Origin: Sciscionella marina DSM 45152
GTDB taxonomy: Bacteria > Actinomycetota > Actinomycetes > Mycobacteriales > Pseudonocardiaceae
Reading direction: 5' to 3'
Assembly (NCBI RefSeq): GCF_000379465.1
Contig: NZ_KB905388.1
Location: 52,468 to 116,467, forward strand
DNA length: 64,000 nucleotides
Shown here one piece after another: positions 8,090 through 16,777 of this stretch. A program made the position numbers and the translations under genes. Position 1 is the first letter of the stretch. Every line of letters starts with the position of its first letter. The notes below the pieces were generated by a model. The model ran no database searches, was not told the DNA's origin, and saw only the letters and a list, made by a program, of their open reading frames with translations.

Positions 8090-9010
8090 ATGTCCACACC
8101 ACGTCCCCCGATCACTCCCGCCGGCTACCAACAGCGCATCAACAGTCGAGCCGCGAACGCGGCGCAACACAGCACACTGAGCAAGTCCCAGCTGATCGGC
8201 ATCTACTACTACCGGCGACTCCTGGCCAGAGTATTCACAGCGGATCCGGGCTACTGGACCCTCAAAGGTGGACAGGCCCTGCTAGCTCGATGGCCCACGG
8301 CCCGCTACTCGACAGATATCGATCTGCTTCGCGAAGGCACACTCGATGAGGCAGTGCGTGCCTTGATCTCAGCGGCGAACACCGATCTTGATGATCATCT
8401 GCGGTTCGCCCACAAGGACACCTCGATGCCGACGGAGATCGAGCGGCTCACCAGGAAGGTGCGCTTCCGCGCCATGGTGGGCAACAGGGAACTCCACGTG
8501 GTCAGCGTTGACGTGGTCGCGGGAGATACGCCTTCCGGCGTGGTCAGCACATCACTTGAGTCCCCATTCGGCCCGGACGGGGAACCGTGGCCGCCGGTAC
8601 GAATGTTTCCGCTCGAAGATCACACGGCCGAGAAAATCTGCGCCATGTACGAACTGCACGGCCACTCGGGTGCCGCGTCAAGCCGCTACAAGGACCTCGT
8701 GGATCTGATGGTCATCGCGCACCGCAGCACTCTCAATGGGCCGACGACGCACGCTGTGCTACAGGCCGAGGCTCGCCGTCGCCAACACCACATCACTCTA
8801 CGACTGCCGAGCACCTTTACCCTTCCCGACCGATCGTGGACAAGTGGTTACGGGAGATTCGCCAGCCGCGTCCACGAACTCCCACGTGAACTGCACACCC
8901 TGAGCGGGGCCCGCCCACTGATCGAGGCATTCCTGAATCCCCTGCTCGGGGCTGATCCGCCACCAGGGCACTGGGTTCCCGAACAACGGCGCTGGGCCGC
9001 GGAACGCTGA
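8090..9010 (+). CDS. abiEii: AbiEii/AbiGii nucleotidyltransferase toxin
   Basis: 306 aa. The polymerase-beta fold motif I is visible as LKGGQALLARW followed by TDIDLL (GG-x-DxD, metal-binding Asp). Motif II is in VVSVDVVAG, and the later motifs in EKICAMYELHG and RYKDLVDLMVIA. Family members such as mycobacterial MenT add nucleotides to tRNA acceptor ends and stop growth; AbiE systems also cause abortive phage infection. It is the second gene of the abiE operon and converges on the small gene at 9013 with a 2-bp gap. All catalytic residues look intact. Confidence 0.9.
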   Translation: MSTPRPPITPAGYQQRINSRAANAAQHSTLSKSQLIGIYYYRRLLARVFTADPGYWTLKGGQALLARWPTARYSTDIDLLREGTLDEAVRALISAANTDLDDHLRFAHKDTSMPTEIERLTRKVRFRAMVGNRELHVVSVDVVAGDTPSGVVSTSLESPFGPDGEPWPPVRMFPLEDHTAEKICAMYELHGHSGAASSRYKDLVDLMVIAHRSTLNGPTTHAVLQAEARRRQHHITLRLPSTFTLPDRSWTSGYGRFASRVHELPRELHTLSGARPLIEAFLNPLLGADPPPGHWVPEQRRWAAER

Positions 9011-9012
9011 CC

Positions 9013-9321
9013 TCACCCCACGGAGACACCGGCGTCGCGCAGTTCCGCGAGCACCTTGTCCGGGTCGTCCGGCGTGATCACCGGTTTACACCGGCGGCCG
9101 AGGTCGAGCTCGATCGCGGTCGTCTTGCGCGGGCGGCGCGCGTCGAAGTTGTACCAGTGCACGAAGTCGCCGCTGCCCCAGATGCGCAGCCTCGAAGGAT
9201 TGGTGACCCGCGCCTGCCGGATCCGGTCGTAACCGATGCGCTTGGCTCCGAAGGGGAAGTAGTACCGGCGCAGGACGAGTTGGTGTCCATCGAGCGTGAT
9301 GCCGTTCTCCTGGTAGGCCAT
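9013..9321 (-). CDS. Small protein, possible bacterial PH-like domain
   Basis: 102 aa. The pattern (LVLRRYYFPFGAKRIGYDRIRQARV, then IWGSGDFVHWYNFDARR and KPVITPDDPDKVLAELR) is that of short bacterial PH-like proteins in which a beta-sandwich is followed by a closing helix. No signal peptide or membrane segment is visible. It lies 19 nt after ddl on the same strand and is probably its last operon member. Function is unknown. Confidence 0.7.
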   Translation of the reverse strand: MAYQENGITLDGHQLVLRRYYFPFGAKRIGYDRIRQARVTNPSRLRIWGSGDFVHWYNFDARRPRKTTAIELDLGRRCKPVITPDDPDKVLAELRDAGVSVG

Positions 9322-9340
9322 GTCTCCAGGGTACGAAATC

Positions 9341-10417
9341 TCAGCGCAGCCCGGTTCCCCGCGCGAGGGCGGTGTCGATGAGGGTGCTCAGCAGGGTCCG
9401 GTAGTCGATGCCGGTGACCTCCCACATCTTGGGGTAGGCGGAGGTGGCGGTGAATCCGGGCATGGTGTTGAGCTCGTTGACGATGGGCTCGCCGGATTCG
9501 GTGATGAAGAAGTCGACCCGGGCGAGTCCCTGGCAGTCGAGCGCCCGGAAGGCGCGGATGGCCTGCTCCTGGATGGCGGCGGTGACGGCGTCGTCGAGTT
9601 TGGCCGGGATGTCGATCTCGCAGCGCTCGTCGGTCTCGAGGTATTTGGATTCGAAGTCGTACCAGTCGTCCCCGCGCATCCGGATCTCCGAGGGCAGGGA
9701 GGCGCGCACGGAACCGTCGGGGAATTCCAGCACTCCGCACTCGACCTCGCGGGCGCCGACGACGCCTTCCTCGATGATCACCTTGGGGTCGATCTCGCGC
9801 GCGCTGGCGATGGCGGCGGGCAGTTCGGCGGCCGAACCGACCTTGGTGATCCCGGTCGAGGAACCGGCCCGCGCGGGCTTGACGAACAGCGGGTAGCTGA
9901 AGTCTTCGAGTTCGGGCTCGTCCTCGCCCCTGCGCAGCACGGTGAACCGGCCGACGCTCATCCCCTCGGCGGCGAGCAGTTTCTTGCCGAACTCCTTGTC
10001 CATGGCCGCGGCCGAGGCGAGCACCCCGGCACCGGCGTAGGGCACACCCGCCATCTCGAACATGCCCTGGATGGTGCCGTCCTCGCCGTAGGCGCCGTGC
10101 AGCACGGGGAACAGCACGTCCACCGCGGAAAGCACCTCGCCCGCGCTGGGCTTGTCGATGGAGACCAGGTCACCGCCCGCGAGCGCGAGATCGGTTCCGT
10201 CACTGACCGAGGGCAGCCGCTTGTCGCGCAGTTCGAGCTCACGCGGGTCGGTGGTGCCGAGTACCCAGGAACCGTCCTGGGTGATACCGACGCCGACGAT
10301 CTCGAACCGGTCCCTGTCGAGATTGGCCAGCACGCTCGAAGCGGAGACGCAGGAAATGGCGTGCTCACTGTTGCGGCCCCCGAACACCACGGCGACCCGG
10401 ATCTTCTGACTCGTCAA
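9341..10417 (-). CDS. ddl: D-alanine--D-alanine ligase
   Basis: 358 aa ATP-grasp enzyme that makes the D-Ala-D-Ala end of peptidoglycan precursors. Motifs include [47 protein letters not shown] and the metal-binding [17 protein letters not shown] fits the D-Ala rather than D-Lac type. The start codon is TTG at 10417, chosen because AAGGAG lies five bases upstream and the protein begins exactly at the conserved IRVAVVFGG. It is only 9 nt behind the MocR gene. Confidence 0.95.
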   Translation of the reverse strand: MTSQKIRVAVVFGGRNSEHAISCVSASSVLANLDRDRFEIVGVGITQDGSWVLGTTDPRELELRDKRLPSVSDGTDLALAGGDLVSIDKPSAGEVLSAVDVLFPVLHGAYGEDGTIQGMFEMAGVPYAGAGVLASAAAMDKEFGKKLLAAEGMSVGRFTVLRRGEDEPELEDFSYPLFVKPARAGSSTGITKVGSAAELPAAIASAREIDPKVIIEEGVVGAREVECGVLEFPDGSVRASLPSEIRMRGDDWYDFESKYLETDERCEIDIPAKLDDAVTAAIQEQAIRAFRALDCQGLARVDFFITESGEPIVNELNTMPGFTATSAYPKMWEVTGIDYRTLLSTLIDTALARGTGLR

Positions 10418-10426
10418 CTCGACTCC

Positions 10427-11860
10427 TTAATGGCCTCGCCCACCTGGCGAGCCAGCGTACCCGCACCGCTTCAGCAGCCCGGCCACCACGGGTAATGCCT
10501 GCTCCAGCTCGGCGTGGGTGCAGGCGGTGTACCCGAGCGCGACCCCGTGCCACTGCTGGGTACCGATGTGGTGGCGGGCCAGCCCGTCGATCCAGATCCC
10601 CTGTTCCCGCGCGCCGTGCACGACGGCGTCCTCGCGTTCGAGGTCCTCGAGCGGCACGACCACGTGCGCGCCCGCATCGTCGCCGAGCACGTCCGCCCCC
10701 GCCGCGCGCAGGGTGTGCACCACGAGCTCGCGGCGCTGGTGCAGTACCCGGCGGATCTTGCGCAGGTGCCGACCGAGGTCGCCGTTGCGGGCCAGCTGTA
10801 CGAGCACCTGCTGTCCGGCCGCGGCGGGGGCCACGCCGGTGCGTTCGCGGTAGTCCAGCACTTTCCCGGTGACCTGTTGCGGGGCGATCATCCAGCCCGC
10901 GCCGAGTGTCGAGGTGAAGATCTTGCTCGTGGTGCCAAGGTGCACGACGACATCCGGGGCGAGCGAGGCGAGCAGCGGCAGCGGGGCCACGTCGTAGCGC
11001 AGTTCGCCGTCGTAATCGTCCTCGATCACCAGCCAGCCGCGTTCCCGCGCCCGTTCCACCAGCTGCACCCGCCTGCTCGCGGTCATCCGCCCGCCGAGCG
11101 GGTACTGGTGCGATGGCGAGCAGTACACCGCTTTCGCCGCGGGATCGATCTCGTCGACGCGGACCCCGCCCTCGTCGACGGGAACCGGAACCACCCGCAC
11201 TCCCGCCGAGCGCAGCACCTGGACGGCGCGCTGATAACCGGGATCCTCCATGGCGAGCACGTCACCGGGTTCGAACACCGCGCAGGCGAGTTCGTTGACC
11301 GCCGCGGTGGTCCCCGCGGTGGCCAGTACCACCTCGGCGATCCGCGCGGGCGCCACGGAGAGCCCGCGGTGGCGCAGCAGGTGCTCGGCGATCACCTCGC
11401 GGTATTCCGGAAGGCCCGCGCGTACCGGGCGCAGCAGCGGTTCCTCGTCGGCGGCGGCGCGCCAGGCCCGTCGCCAGGCCGCGCGGTCCATGTCCTCGAT
11501 CAGCGGGGCGCCCGGGGCGAGGTCGATGTACTCGCGCTCGCCCCTGCCCTGCCCGGAAACCCTGCCGTGCGGGATCCCGCGCGGTGGGGTGGTGGTGACA
11601 TAGGTGCCCGAACCGTGTTTGCCGTCGATCCACCCCTCGGCGTGCAACTGGTCATAGGCGGCCGCGGTCACCGTGCGGCTGACCCCGAGTTCGGCGGCGA
11701 GCGCCCGTGTCGACGGCAACCGGTCCCCCGCGCGCAGCACCCCGTCCGCGGCCGCGGTGCGGATCGTCTCGGCCAGCTGCACCGCGAGCGGGGTCGCCGT
11801 ATCGCGCTCGAGCGTGATCGGCAGATTGGTGATCGGGGTGGTGGCGCGCGGATGGGTCAC
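10427..11860 (-). CDS. MocR/PdxR-type regulator with aminotransferase fold
   Basis: 477 aa. It has an N-terminal GntR winged helix (AVQLAETIRTAAADG, RLPSTRALAAELGVSRTV, GWIDGKHGSGTYV) and a C-terminal fold-type-I aminotransferase domain with EDDYDGELRYD and the PLP Lys in LGTTSKIFTSTLGAGW. MocR proteins sense PLP or amino compounds. I place the start at GTG 11860 (GAAGG upstream) because the open frame further upstream crosses the divergent promoter. The divergent neighbour is a pyridoxamine-oxidase-fold gene, a common MocR pairing, which suggests vitamin B6 or amino-acid control. ddl follows after 9 nt, so it may be transcribed with it. Confidence 0.88.
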   Translation of the reverse strand: MTHPRATTPITNLPITLERDTATPLAVQLAETIRTAAADGVLRAGDRLPSTRALAAELGVSRTVTAAAYDQLHAEGWIDGKHGSGTYVTTTPPRGIPHGRVSGQGRGEREYIDLAPGAPLIEDMDRAAWRRAWRAAADEEPLLRPVRAGLPEYREVIAEHLLRHRGLSVAPARIAEVVLATAGTTAAVNELACAVFEPGDVLAMEDPGYQRAVQVLRSAGVRVVPVPVDEGGVRVDEIDPAAKAVYCSPSHQYPLGGRMTASRRVQLVERARERGWLVIEDDYDGELRYDVAPLPLLASLAPDVVVHLGTTSKIFTSTLGAGWMIAPQQVTGKVLDYRERTGVAPAAAGQQVLVQLARNGDLGRHLRKIRRVLHQRRELVVHTLRAAGADVLGDDAGAHVVVPLEDLEREDAVVHGAREQGIWIDGLARHHIGTQQWHGVALGYTACTHAELEQALPVVAGLLKRCGYAGSPGGRGH

Positions 11861-11930
11861 GGACTGGCCTTCGGAGTTTCGGTACAGGTGGCCATTCCAG
11901 AATGCCACTTTTCTCGGCGAGGGTGGCGGT
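11861..11930. promoter_or_regulatory. MocR/PPOX divergent control region
   Basis: A 70-bp divergent intergenic region. An imperfect dyad, GCCATTC-CA-GAATGCC (11891-11906), lies near its middle. On the minus strand the sequence AAAGTGG adjoins it, which resembles the start of the PdxR direct-repeat site as I remember it. This is the expected place for autoregulation. No clear -10 box could be chosen for either gene. Confidence 0.45.
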
Positions 11931-12581
11931 ATGACCCTCTCCCCGACTGATCGCTCCACTATCCGGCGCGCCAAGGAGCGAGCCGCAAGCAACCGCTCGG
12001 CGCTCTACGAGGTGCTGGACCGCAATCTGGTCTGCCATCTCGGAGTCATCGTGGACGGGGCACCGCGTGTGCTGCCGACCGGGTACGCACGCGCGGGCGA
12101 CACCCTCTTCATCCACGGTTCCTCGGGAGCACGCAGCCTGCGCACCGACGACCAGGTCTGCGTGACCGTCACCGAACTGAACGGCATCGTCTACGCCCGC
12201 TCGGTGTTCCACTTCTCGGTCAACTACGCGTCCGCGGTCATCCACGGTGTACCGGAAACCCTTGCCGGGCAACGGAAACTCGACGCGCTGCGGGTGATCA
12301 CCGAGCATCTGGCGCCCGGTTCCTGGGAACACGCGCGGCGCCCGGACAAGAAAGAACTCGCGCAGACCACCGTGCTCGCCCTTTCCCTCGAAGAGGCCGC
12401 GGTGAAGATCCGCACCGGGGACCCCAAGGACGAGGACTCCGATCTCGAACTGCCCACCTGGGCGGGTGTGCTGCCGATCGAGCAGGCATTCGCCGCACCT
12501 CTGCCCTCGGCCGACCTGAACACGGGCATCCCGATACCCGGGCACGTCACGGCACGGACGGCTACGACTCCAGCGAGGTGA
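11931..12581 (+). CDS. Pyridoxamine 5'-phosphate oxidase-fold protein
   Basis: 216 aa split-barrel flavin-binding family protein: RNLVCHLGVIVDGAPRVLPTGYARAGDTLFIHG and VCVTVTELNGIVYARSVFHFSVNYAS. It belongs to the broad PPOX group (NimA/HugZ-like) and not clearly to PdxH, so the substrate (flavin- or F420-linked reduction, or a B6 vitamer) is open. The ATG at 11931 has GAGGGTGG upstream. It is divergent from the MocR regulator that probably controls it. Its 3' end overlaps the convergent cysteine dioxygenase gene by 20 nt. Confidence 0.85.
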   Translation: MTLSPTDRSTIRRAKERAASNRSALYEVLDRNLVCHLGVIVDGAPRVLPTGYARAGDTLFIHGSSGARSLRTDDQVCVTVTELNGIVYARSVFHFSVNYASAVIHGVPETLAGQRKLDALRVITEHLAPGSWEHARRPDKKELAQTTVLALSLEEAAVKIRTGDPKDEDSDLELPTWAGVLPIEQAFAAPLPSADLNTGIPIPGHVTARTATTPAR

Positions 12582-13032
12582 GCCCGCCGACCGGGTCGAA
12601 GCGGTATTCGCGCATCGGGACCCGGCTCGGCCGGTACACGTGAATGGTGACCGCGGGATCCACGCCCGCGTTGTGCACCTGGTGCACGTAGTCGATGCCG
12701 AACACCCGGGACTGGCCCGCGGCGACCTCGTGCAGCACCTCGGTCCCGCCGCGGATCACCCGCTCGCTCACGGTCCCGGTGACCACGGTGAACGCGCCCT
12801 CGGCGCCACCGTGATCGTGCAGGCCGGTGGTCTGGCCGGGCAGCCAGGACAGCAGCCACACCTCGAACAGTTCGTCGGCGGTGATCAGCGCGGCGTACCG
12901 ATCGTCCGGGTCGTAGCGCAGCAGGTGTGCCCACCGGTCCCGGTCACGGGCGTACTCGGCGGCGATCCGCGCCGGATGGGCGGCGGAGACGGCAGGGCGC
13001 AGGGCAATGGTGTTCTCGGGAACGGCGAACAT
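12562..13032 (-). CDS. cdo: Cysteine dioxygenase, type I
   Basis: 156 aa cupin enzyme that oxidises L-cysteine to cysteine sulfinate with non-haem iron and O2. Metal ligands are the two His in TGLHDHGGAEGAF and the His in YVHQVHNAG. Length fits bacterial enzymes. The ATG at 13032 has the ribosome site CGAGG upstream. A Cys-containing leader peptide (13104-13184) and a hairpin lie just in front, and the cystathionine lyase gene is upstream on the same strand, so cysteine supply probably controls expression. Confidence 0.88.
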   Translation of the reverse strand: MFAVPENTIALRPAVSAAHPARIAAEYARDRDRWAHLLRYDPDDRYAALITADELFEVWLLSWLPGQTTGLHDHGGAEGAFTVVTGTVSERVIRGGTEVLHEVAAGQSRVFGIDYVHQVHNAGVDPAVTIHVYRPSRVPMREYRFDPVGGLTSLES

Positions 13033-13054
13033 CGCTGGGATTACCTCGGAAGAT

Positions 13055-13112
13055 GCTGGATGTGAACAGGACTGTGCCGGTAGTAGAAGGCAGGCGGGAA
13101 GGTTCACCCAGC
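13055..13112 (-). promoter_or_regulatory. Attenuator hairpin before cdo
   Basis: In the minus-strand transcript GCTGGGTGAAC (13112-13102) pairs with GTTCACATCCAGC (13067-13055), an 11-bp stem with a 2-nt bulge. The 5' arm contains the last codons and the stop of the leader peptide; the 3' arm ends just before the cdo ribosome site. A ribosome stalled at the second Cys codon would cover the 5' arm. Confidence 0.6.
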
Positions 13113-13184
13113 AAGACACAGCGCGCTGGCACACCGGCGCAGGTCGAGCAGACCCCGCCTCGTGCTGCTGGCGCGCGTGTTCAT
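13104..13184 (-). CDS. Cysteine-sensing leader peptide
   Basis: 26 codons: MNTRASSTRRGLLDLRRC followed by ASALCLAG. The core LLDLRRCASALC matches the actinobacterial leader-peptide pattern in which a basic stretch and [VL]DL are followed by Cys codons near the stop, upstream of sulfur-metabolism genes. The Cys codons are positions 18 and 23 (both TGT). GGTGGG stands seven bases before the ATG at 13184; an in-frame ATG at 13196 is the alternative. It sits between the cystathionine lyase stop (13217) and cdo (start 13032). Its job would be ribosome-mediated attenuation, not a stable protein. Confidence 0.75.
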   Translation of the reverse strand: MNTRASSTRRGLLDLRRCASALCLAG

Positions 13185-13216
13185 GGCACCCACCATGGCG
13201 GCCCCGCCACCCAGGG

Positions 13217-14299
13217 TCAACTCCGTCCCACTCCGTGAACAACATCCGCGACCAGGTCCGCGGTGTTCTCGATACCGCAGGAGAACCGCACGAAGCCTTC
13301 GGGAACGGGGTCCCCGAACCGGGCGCGACGGTCGGCACTGCTGTGCACCCCACCGAAACTGGTGGCATCGGCGACCAGGGTGGTGCGCTCCAGGAACCGG
13401 GTGAACGCGGCCTCGGACTCCAGCTCGAAACACAGCACCCCGTTGTAACGGCACATCTGCCGCTCGGCCACCGCATGCGCTGGATCCCAGTCCGCTCCCG
13501 GCCAGCGCACTCCGGGAACCCCGAGTTCGCGCAGTGCCTCGGCGAGCGAAGCGGCGTTCTCCGCCTGCCGCTGCAACCGCAGGTCGAGGGTCTGCAGCCC
13601 GCGGTGCACCATCCACACCTCGAAGGATCCCGGGGTGGCACCCGCTCCTCTGCGCGCGGTGCGCAGCTGCTGGGCCAGTTCCTCCGAGACACAGGAAACA
13701 TGGCCGAGCACCACATCGGAATGCCCGGCGACGGCCTTGGTGTCACTGGCGAGGCACACATCCGCACCGAGTTCGAGCGGGCGCTGGCCGAGCGGGGTTG
13801 CCGTGGTGTTGTCCACCGCGAGCAGCCCGCCGCGCGCGTGCACCGCCTCGGCGATCCGCGCGATATCGGCCGTATCCAGTCCCGGATTGGCCGGGGTTTC
13901 GAGCAGCACCAGCGCGGCACCGTCCACCGATTCCGCGTCGATCTCCGCGGTCGGCACCTCGCGCACCAGCACCCCGAACCGGCCGAGTTCCGTGCGCACG
14001 TAGTCGCGGGCGAGGTAGTAGCCATCGCTGGGCAGCACGACGAGATCGCCCGCCGAGACCACGGTGCGCACCAGGGTGGCGATCGCGGCCATCCCGGAGG
14101 CGAAGCTCACGCAGTGCCCGCCGTCCAGCTCGCCGAGCGCGGATTCCAGTGCCCGCCAGCTCGGGTTCGAGGCTCCGCCGTAGTAGTCCGCCCCGCCGAG
14201 GTGGAAGGCCGAGCCGAAAACCGGGCTGGGCACGAAGGTCCCGCCGGGTGCCACTTCGAGTCCCGCGTGGGCGCAGCGGGTGCCGTCACCGTGTTCCAT
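13217..14299 (-). CDS. Cystathionine gamma-lyase-like PLP enzyme
   Basis: 360 aa trans-sulfuration (Cys/Met metabolism) family. The PLP-binding Lys is in ASDTKAVAGHSDVVLG, with ETPANPGL and CVSFASGMAAIATL also present. The N-terminus (MEHGDGTRCAHAGLE) matches actinobacterial cystathionine gamma-lyases, which release cysteine from cystathionine. It is a little shorter than the usual 380-390 residues. The start at 14299 is chosen because upstream codons lie inside the gpsA junction. gpsA lies 5 nt upstream on the same strand and the leader peptide plus cdo lie downstream: a make-cysteine, oxidise-cysteine pair. Confidence 0.85.
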   Translation of the reverse strand: MEHGDGTRCAHAGLEVAPGGTFVPSPVFGSAFHLGGADYYGGASNPSWRALESALGELDGGHCVSFASGMAAIATLVRTVVSAGDLVVLPSDGYYLARDYVRTELGRFGVLVREVPTAEIDAESVDGAALVLLETPANPGLDTADIARIAEAVHARGGLLAVDNTTATPLGQRPLELGADVCLASDTKAVAGHSDVVLGHVSCVSEELAQQLRTARRGAGATPGSFEVWMVHRGLQTLDLRLQRQAENAASLAEALRELGVPGVRWPGADWDPAHAVAERQMCRYNGVLCFELESEAAFTRFLERTTLVADATSFGGVHSSADRRARFGDPVPEGFVRFSCGIENTADLVADVVHGVGRS

Positions 14300-14304
14300 G
14301 ATCC

Positions 14305-15306
14305 TCAATCCCGTTCCGGTTTCGCTTCGCGGCCGAGCAGTTCGGCGACCATCGCGCGGGGCGCCGCGCCCTCGTGGCAAACCCGGTGCACCACATCGGC
14401 GATCGGCATGTCGACCCGCGAGCGCCTGCCGAGCTCGCGCGCCGAGGAACACGACTTCACGCCCTCCGCGACCTGTCCGTGCGCCGCCTTCTGCGCCATG
14501 GCCACGGTTTCCCCGGCGGCGAGGCGGGTGCCGAAGGTCCGGTTGCGGGACAGCGGGGAGGAGCAGGTCGCCACCAGATCACCGAGCCCGGCGAGACCGG
14601 AGAGCGTCATCGGGTCCGCGCCGAGTGCCACGGCGAGCCGGGTGATCTCGGCCAGCCCGCGGGTGACCAGGGTGGCCGTGGTGTTCGCGCCGAAACCGAG
14701 CCCGGTGGCGATCCCGCAGGCGAGTGCGATCACGTTCTTGCACGCGCCGCCGATCTCGCAGCCGACGACATCCTGATTGGTGTACGGGCGGAAGTAGGCG
14801 GTCTTGCTGAGTTCCTGCAACCGCACCGCGCGGGCGTGCTCGCGGGCGCCGTAGACGACCGCGGTCGGCTGCTCGGCGGCGACCTCGCGGGCCAGGTTGG
14901 GACCGGAGACCGCGATGATCCGTCCGGGTTCGATCGCGCCCGCGTCCGCGATCACCTCGCTGCACCGTTGCAGGGTGCCGAGCTCGATTCCCTTGGCCAG
15001 GCTGACGATGCTCACATCCGGGGGCAGCAATCCGCGCCACGCGGCGAGGTTCTCCCGCAGTGACTGGCTCGGCACCGCGAGCACCACGAGCTCCGCGCCG
15101 TCCAGTGCGGCATCCGGTTCGGTCACCGCGCGCATCCGGGGCAGCGTGATGTCGGGCAGATAACCGGGATTGCTGCCCGCGCCGAGGGCCTCGGCGATCT
15201 CGGTGCGCCTGGCGAGCACGGTGACCTCGTTACCCGCATCGGCGAGCACCTTGGCATAGGCGGTCCCCCAGGAGCCCGCGCCGAGCACGGTGATCCGGCT
15301 AGGCAT
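14305..15306 (-). CDS. gpsA: Glycerol-3-phosphate dehydrogenase (NAD(P)+)
   Basis: 333 aa. Reduces dihydroxyacetone phosphate to sn-glycerol 3-phosphate for phospholipids. The Rossmann motif [12 protein letters not shown] is at the very N-terminus, VSLAKGIE follows, the catalytic Lys lies in [14 protein letters not shown], and [12 protein letters not shown] is present. It overlaps the upstream plsC-like gene by 8 nt, which implies translational coupling. The two enzymes act in sequence in phosphatidate synthesis. Confidence 0.96.
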   Translation of the reverse strand: MPSRITVLGAGSWGTAYAKVLADAGNEVTVLARRTEIAEALGAGSNPGYLPDITLPRMRAVTEPDAALDGAELVVLAVPSQSLRENLAAWRGLLPPDVSIVSLAKGIELGTLQRCSEVIADAGAIEPGRIIAVSGPNLAREVAAEQPTAVVYGAREHARAVRLQELSKTAYFRPYTNQDVVGCEIGGACKNVIALACGIATGLGFGANTTATLVTRGLAEITRLAVALGADPMTLSGLAGLGDLVATCSSPLSRNRTFGTRLAAGETVAMAQKAAHGQVAEGVKSCSSARELGRRSRVDMPIADVVHRVCHEGAAPRAMVAELLGREAKPERD

Positions 15307-16030
15307 CCGGGTTGGCCTTGTTCTTCGCCTTGTTCTTCTCCTTGCGCGGGTTGTAGAACTCCTCCGGAGGGGTTTCCCCGCGCAGGTCGCCGACCAGGTC
15401 CCGCACCGCGCGCATGGCGATATCGGTCACCGCGAGCAGATTGCGCCCGCTCACCCCGGCCGCGCGCTCGGCGGACAGGTCGAGCGGATCACCGAACTTG
15501 ACGCTGACCTTGGACCTGGGCAATGGGCTGAACCGCTTCTCGTAGAGGTTCATGATCGACAGGGTTCCCCAGCGCGCGGCGGGGATCACCGGAACATCGG
15601 TGTCCAGCGCGAGCCGCGCGACCCCGCTGCGCGAGATCATCGGCCAGCCGAGCGGATCCTTGGTGCAGGTGCCCTCCGGGTAGATGATCACCAATGCGCC
15701 GTCGGCGAGCATGGACCGCGCCTCGGCGAGGCTGTCCACCGCCTTGTCGGTGCCGCGGTAGACCGGGATCTGCCCGGTGCCGTACAGCACCTGTTTCGCG
15801 AGTGGTTTCTCGAACAGCGAATGCTTCGCGAGGAAATGCGGCCGCCTGCCGAGTTTATCGACGATCACCGAATCGTAGAGCGGATCGATGTGCGTGATGT
15901 GGTTCAGCACCAGGATCGCCCCACCGGTACGCGGCAGCTTCTCGCCGTCGATCATCTCGGTCTTCGCCAAACCCGTCGTGACCGGGTAGAACACCGACCT
16001 GGCCAGGTTGAGCCACAGGGGGTTGACCAT
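15299..16030 (-). CDS. 1-acyl-sn-glycerol-3-phosphate acyltransferase family
   Basis: 243 aa PlsC-type acyltransferase. Motif I is [10 protein letters not shown] (HxxxxD catalytic pair), motif [12 protein letters not shown], with IPVYRGTD and a short Lys/Asn-rich C-terminal tail (about residues 228-243). A hydrophobic N-terminus ([17 protein letters not shown]) likely contacts the membrane. It is first in a cassette with gpsA (8-nt overlap) and divergent from cofC. An AGPAT role is the likeliest, but other lysophospholipid acceptors are possible. Confidence 0.88.
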   Translation of the reverse strand: MVNPLWLNLARSVFYPVTTGLAKTEMIDGEKLPRTGGAILVLNHITHIDPLYDSVIVDKLGRRPHFLAKHSLFEKPLAKQVLYGTGQIPVYRGTDKAVDSLAEARSMLADGALVIIYPEGTCTKDPLGWPMISRSGVARLALDTDVPVIPAARWGTLSIMNLYEKRFSPLPRSKVSVKFGDPLDLSAERAAGVSGRNLLAVTDIAMRAVRDLVGDLRGETPPEEFYNPRKEKNKAKNKANPDA

Positions 16031-16099
16031 GCCACTCCTTCACGCTCGGGAACCACTCTCGGGAACCAGTGCAGAGTAACGCGCTCTATCATCGACCAC

Positions 16100-16756
16100 G
16101 TGGGAGTCTCCTATCCGAGCGGTGTCGACCTCGTCCTGGCGATCAAGAACCTGGACCGCGCCAAGACCCGGCTGCGCGGGGTGAGCTGCGACCACGAGGC
16201 GCTCGCGCTCGCCATCGGCACCGACACCATGGAGACCGCGGCCACGACCGAGAGCGTGCGTCGTGTGCTCGTGGTCTCGTCGGACGAGGCCGTGCGCGCG
16301 GGCGCGAACGAACTCGGCATCGAGGTGGTTCCCGATCCCGGCGCCGGGCTCAACGCCGCGCTGCGCCATGGTTTCGCCGTGCTGCGCGGGCGCGACGTTC
16401 ATTCGGTCATCGGTGCGCTGCAGTCGGATCTGCCCGCGTTGCGCGGCACCGAGCTCAGTGCGGCGATCACCGAGGCCGCCGGGCAGCGAGCGTTCTGCGC
16501 GGACCGGCACGGCACCGGGACCGCACTGCTGCTCAGCACGGCGGGCGGCGTGCTCGATCCACGGTTCGGCGAGGGTTCCGCCGCCGCGCACGAGGAGACC
16601 GGTGCCCGCCCGCTGCGCGCCGCACTGCCCGGGCTGCGTACCGATGTGGACACCGCGGCGGATCTGGAACTGGCCCGCGGGCTCGGGGTGGGTAAACGGA
16701 CCGCGGCGGCACTCTTCACCGAATCGTCGTGCGGTGGCCAACTCGACATATCCTGA
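16100..16756 (+). CDS. cofC: 2-phospho-L-lactate/PEP guanylyltransferase (F420 synthesis)
   Basis: 218 aa nucleotidyltransferase of coenzyme F420 synthesis (CofC, FbiD in mycobacteria, where it uses phosphoenolpyruvate). Motifs are VDLVLAIKNLDRAKTRL, VVPDPGAGLNAALRHG and ALQSDLPALRG. A much longer open frame runs upstream but is antisense to plsC. The GTG at 16100 gives the normal length and stands exactly 7 nt after a -10 TATCAT (16087-16092), so a leaderless mRNA is likely. F420 would serve the LLM oxidoreductases at the start of the window. Confidence 0.92.
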   Translation: MGVSYPSGVDLVLAIKNLDRAKTRLRGVSCDHEALALAIGTDTMETAATTESVRRVLVVSSDEAVRAGANELGIEVVPDPGAGLNAALRHGFAVLRGRDVHSVIGALQSDLPALRGTELSAAITEAAGQRAFCADRHGTGTALLLSTAGGVLDPRFGEGSAAAHEETGARPLRAALPGLRTDVDTAADLELARGLGVGKRTAAALFTESSCGGQLDIS

Positions 16757-16777
16757 TCATCGGCGACAATGCACGGT

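Noticed and set aside
13104..13616. A 170-codon minus-strand frame ending in the leader peptide
   Set aside because: Most of it overlaps the cystathionine lyase gene in another frame. Only the last 26 codons, with their own ribosome site, are supported.
15290..16756. A 488-codon version of CofC
   Set aside because: The first 270 codons are antisense to the acyltransferase gene and show no CofC similarity. The GTG at 16100 gives the normal length and a -10 box at the right distance.
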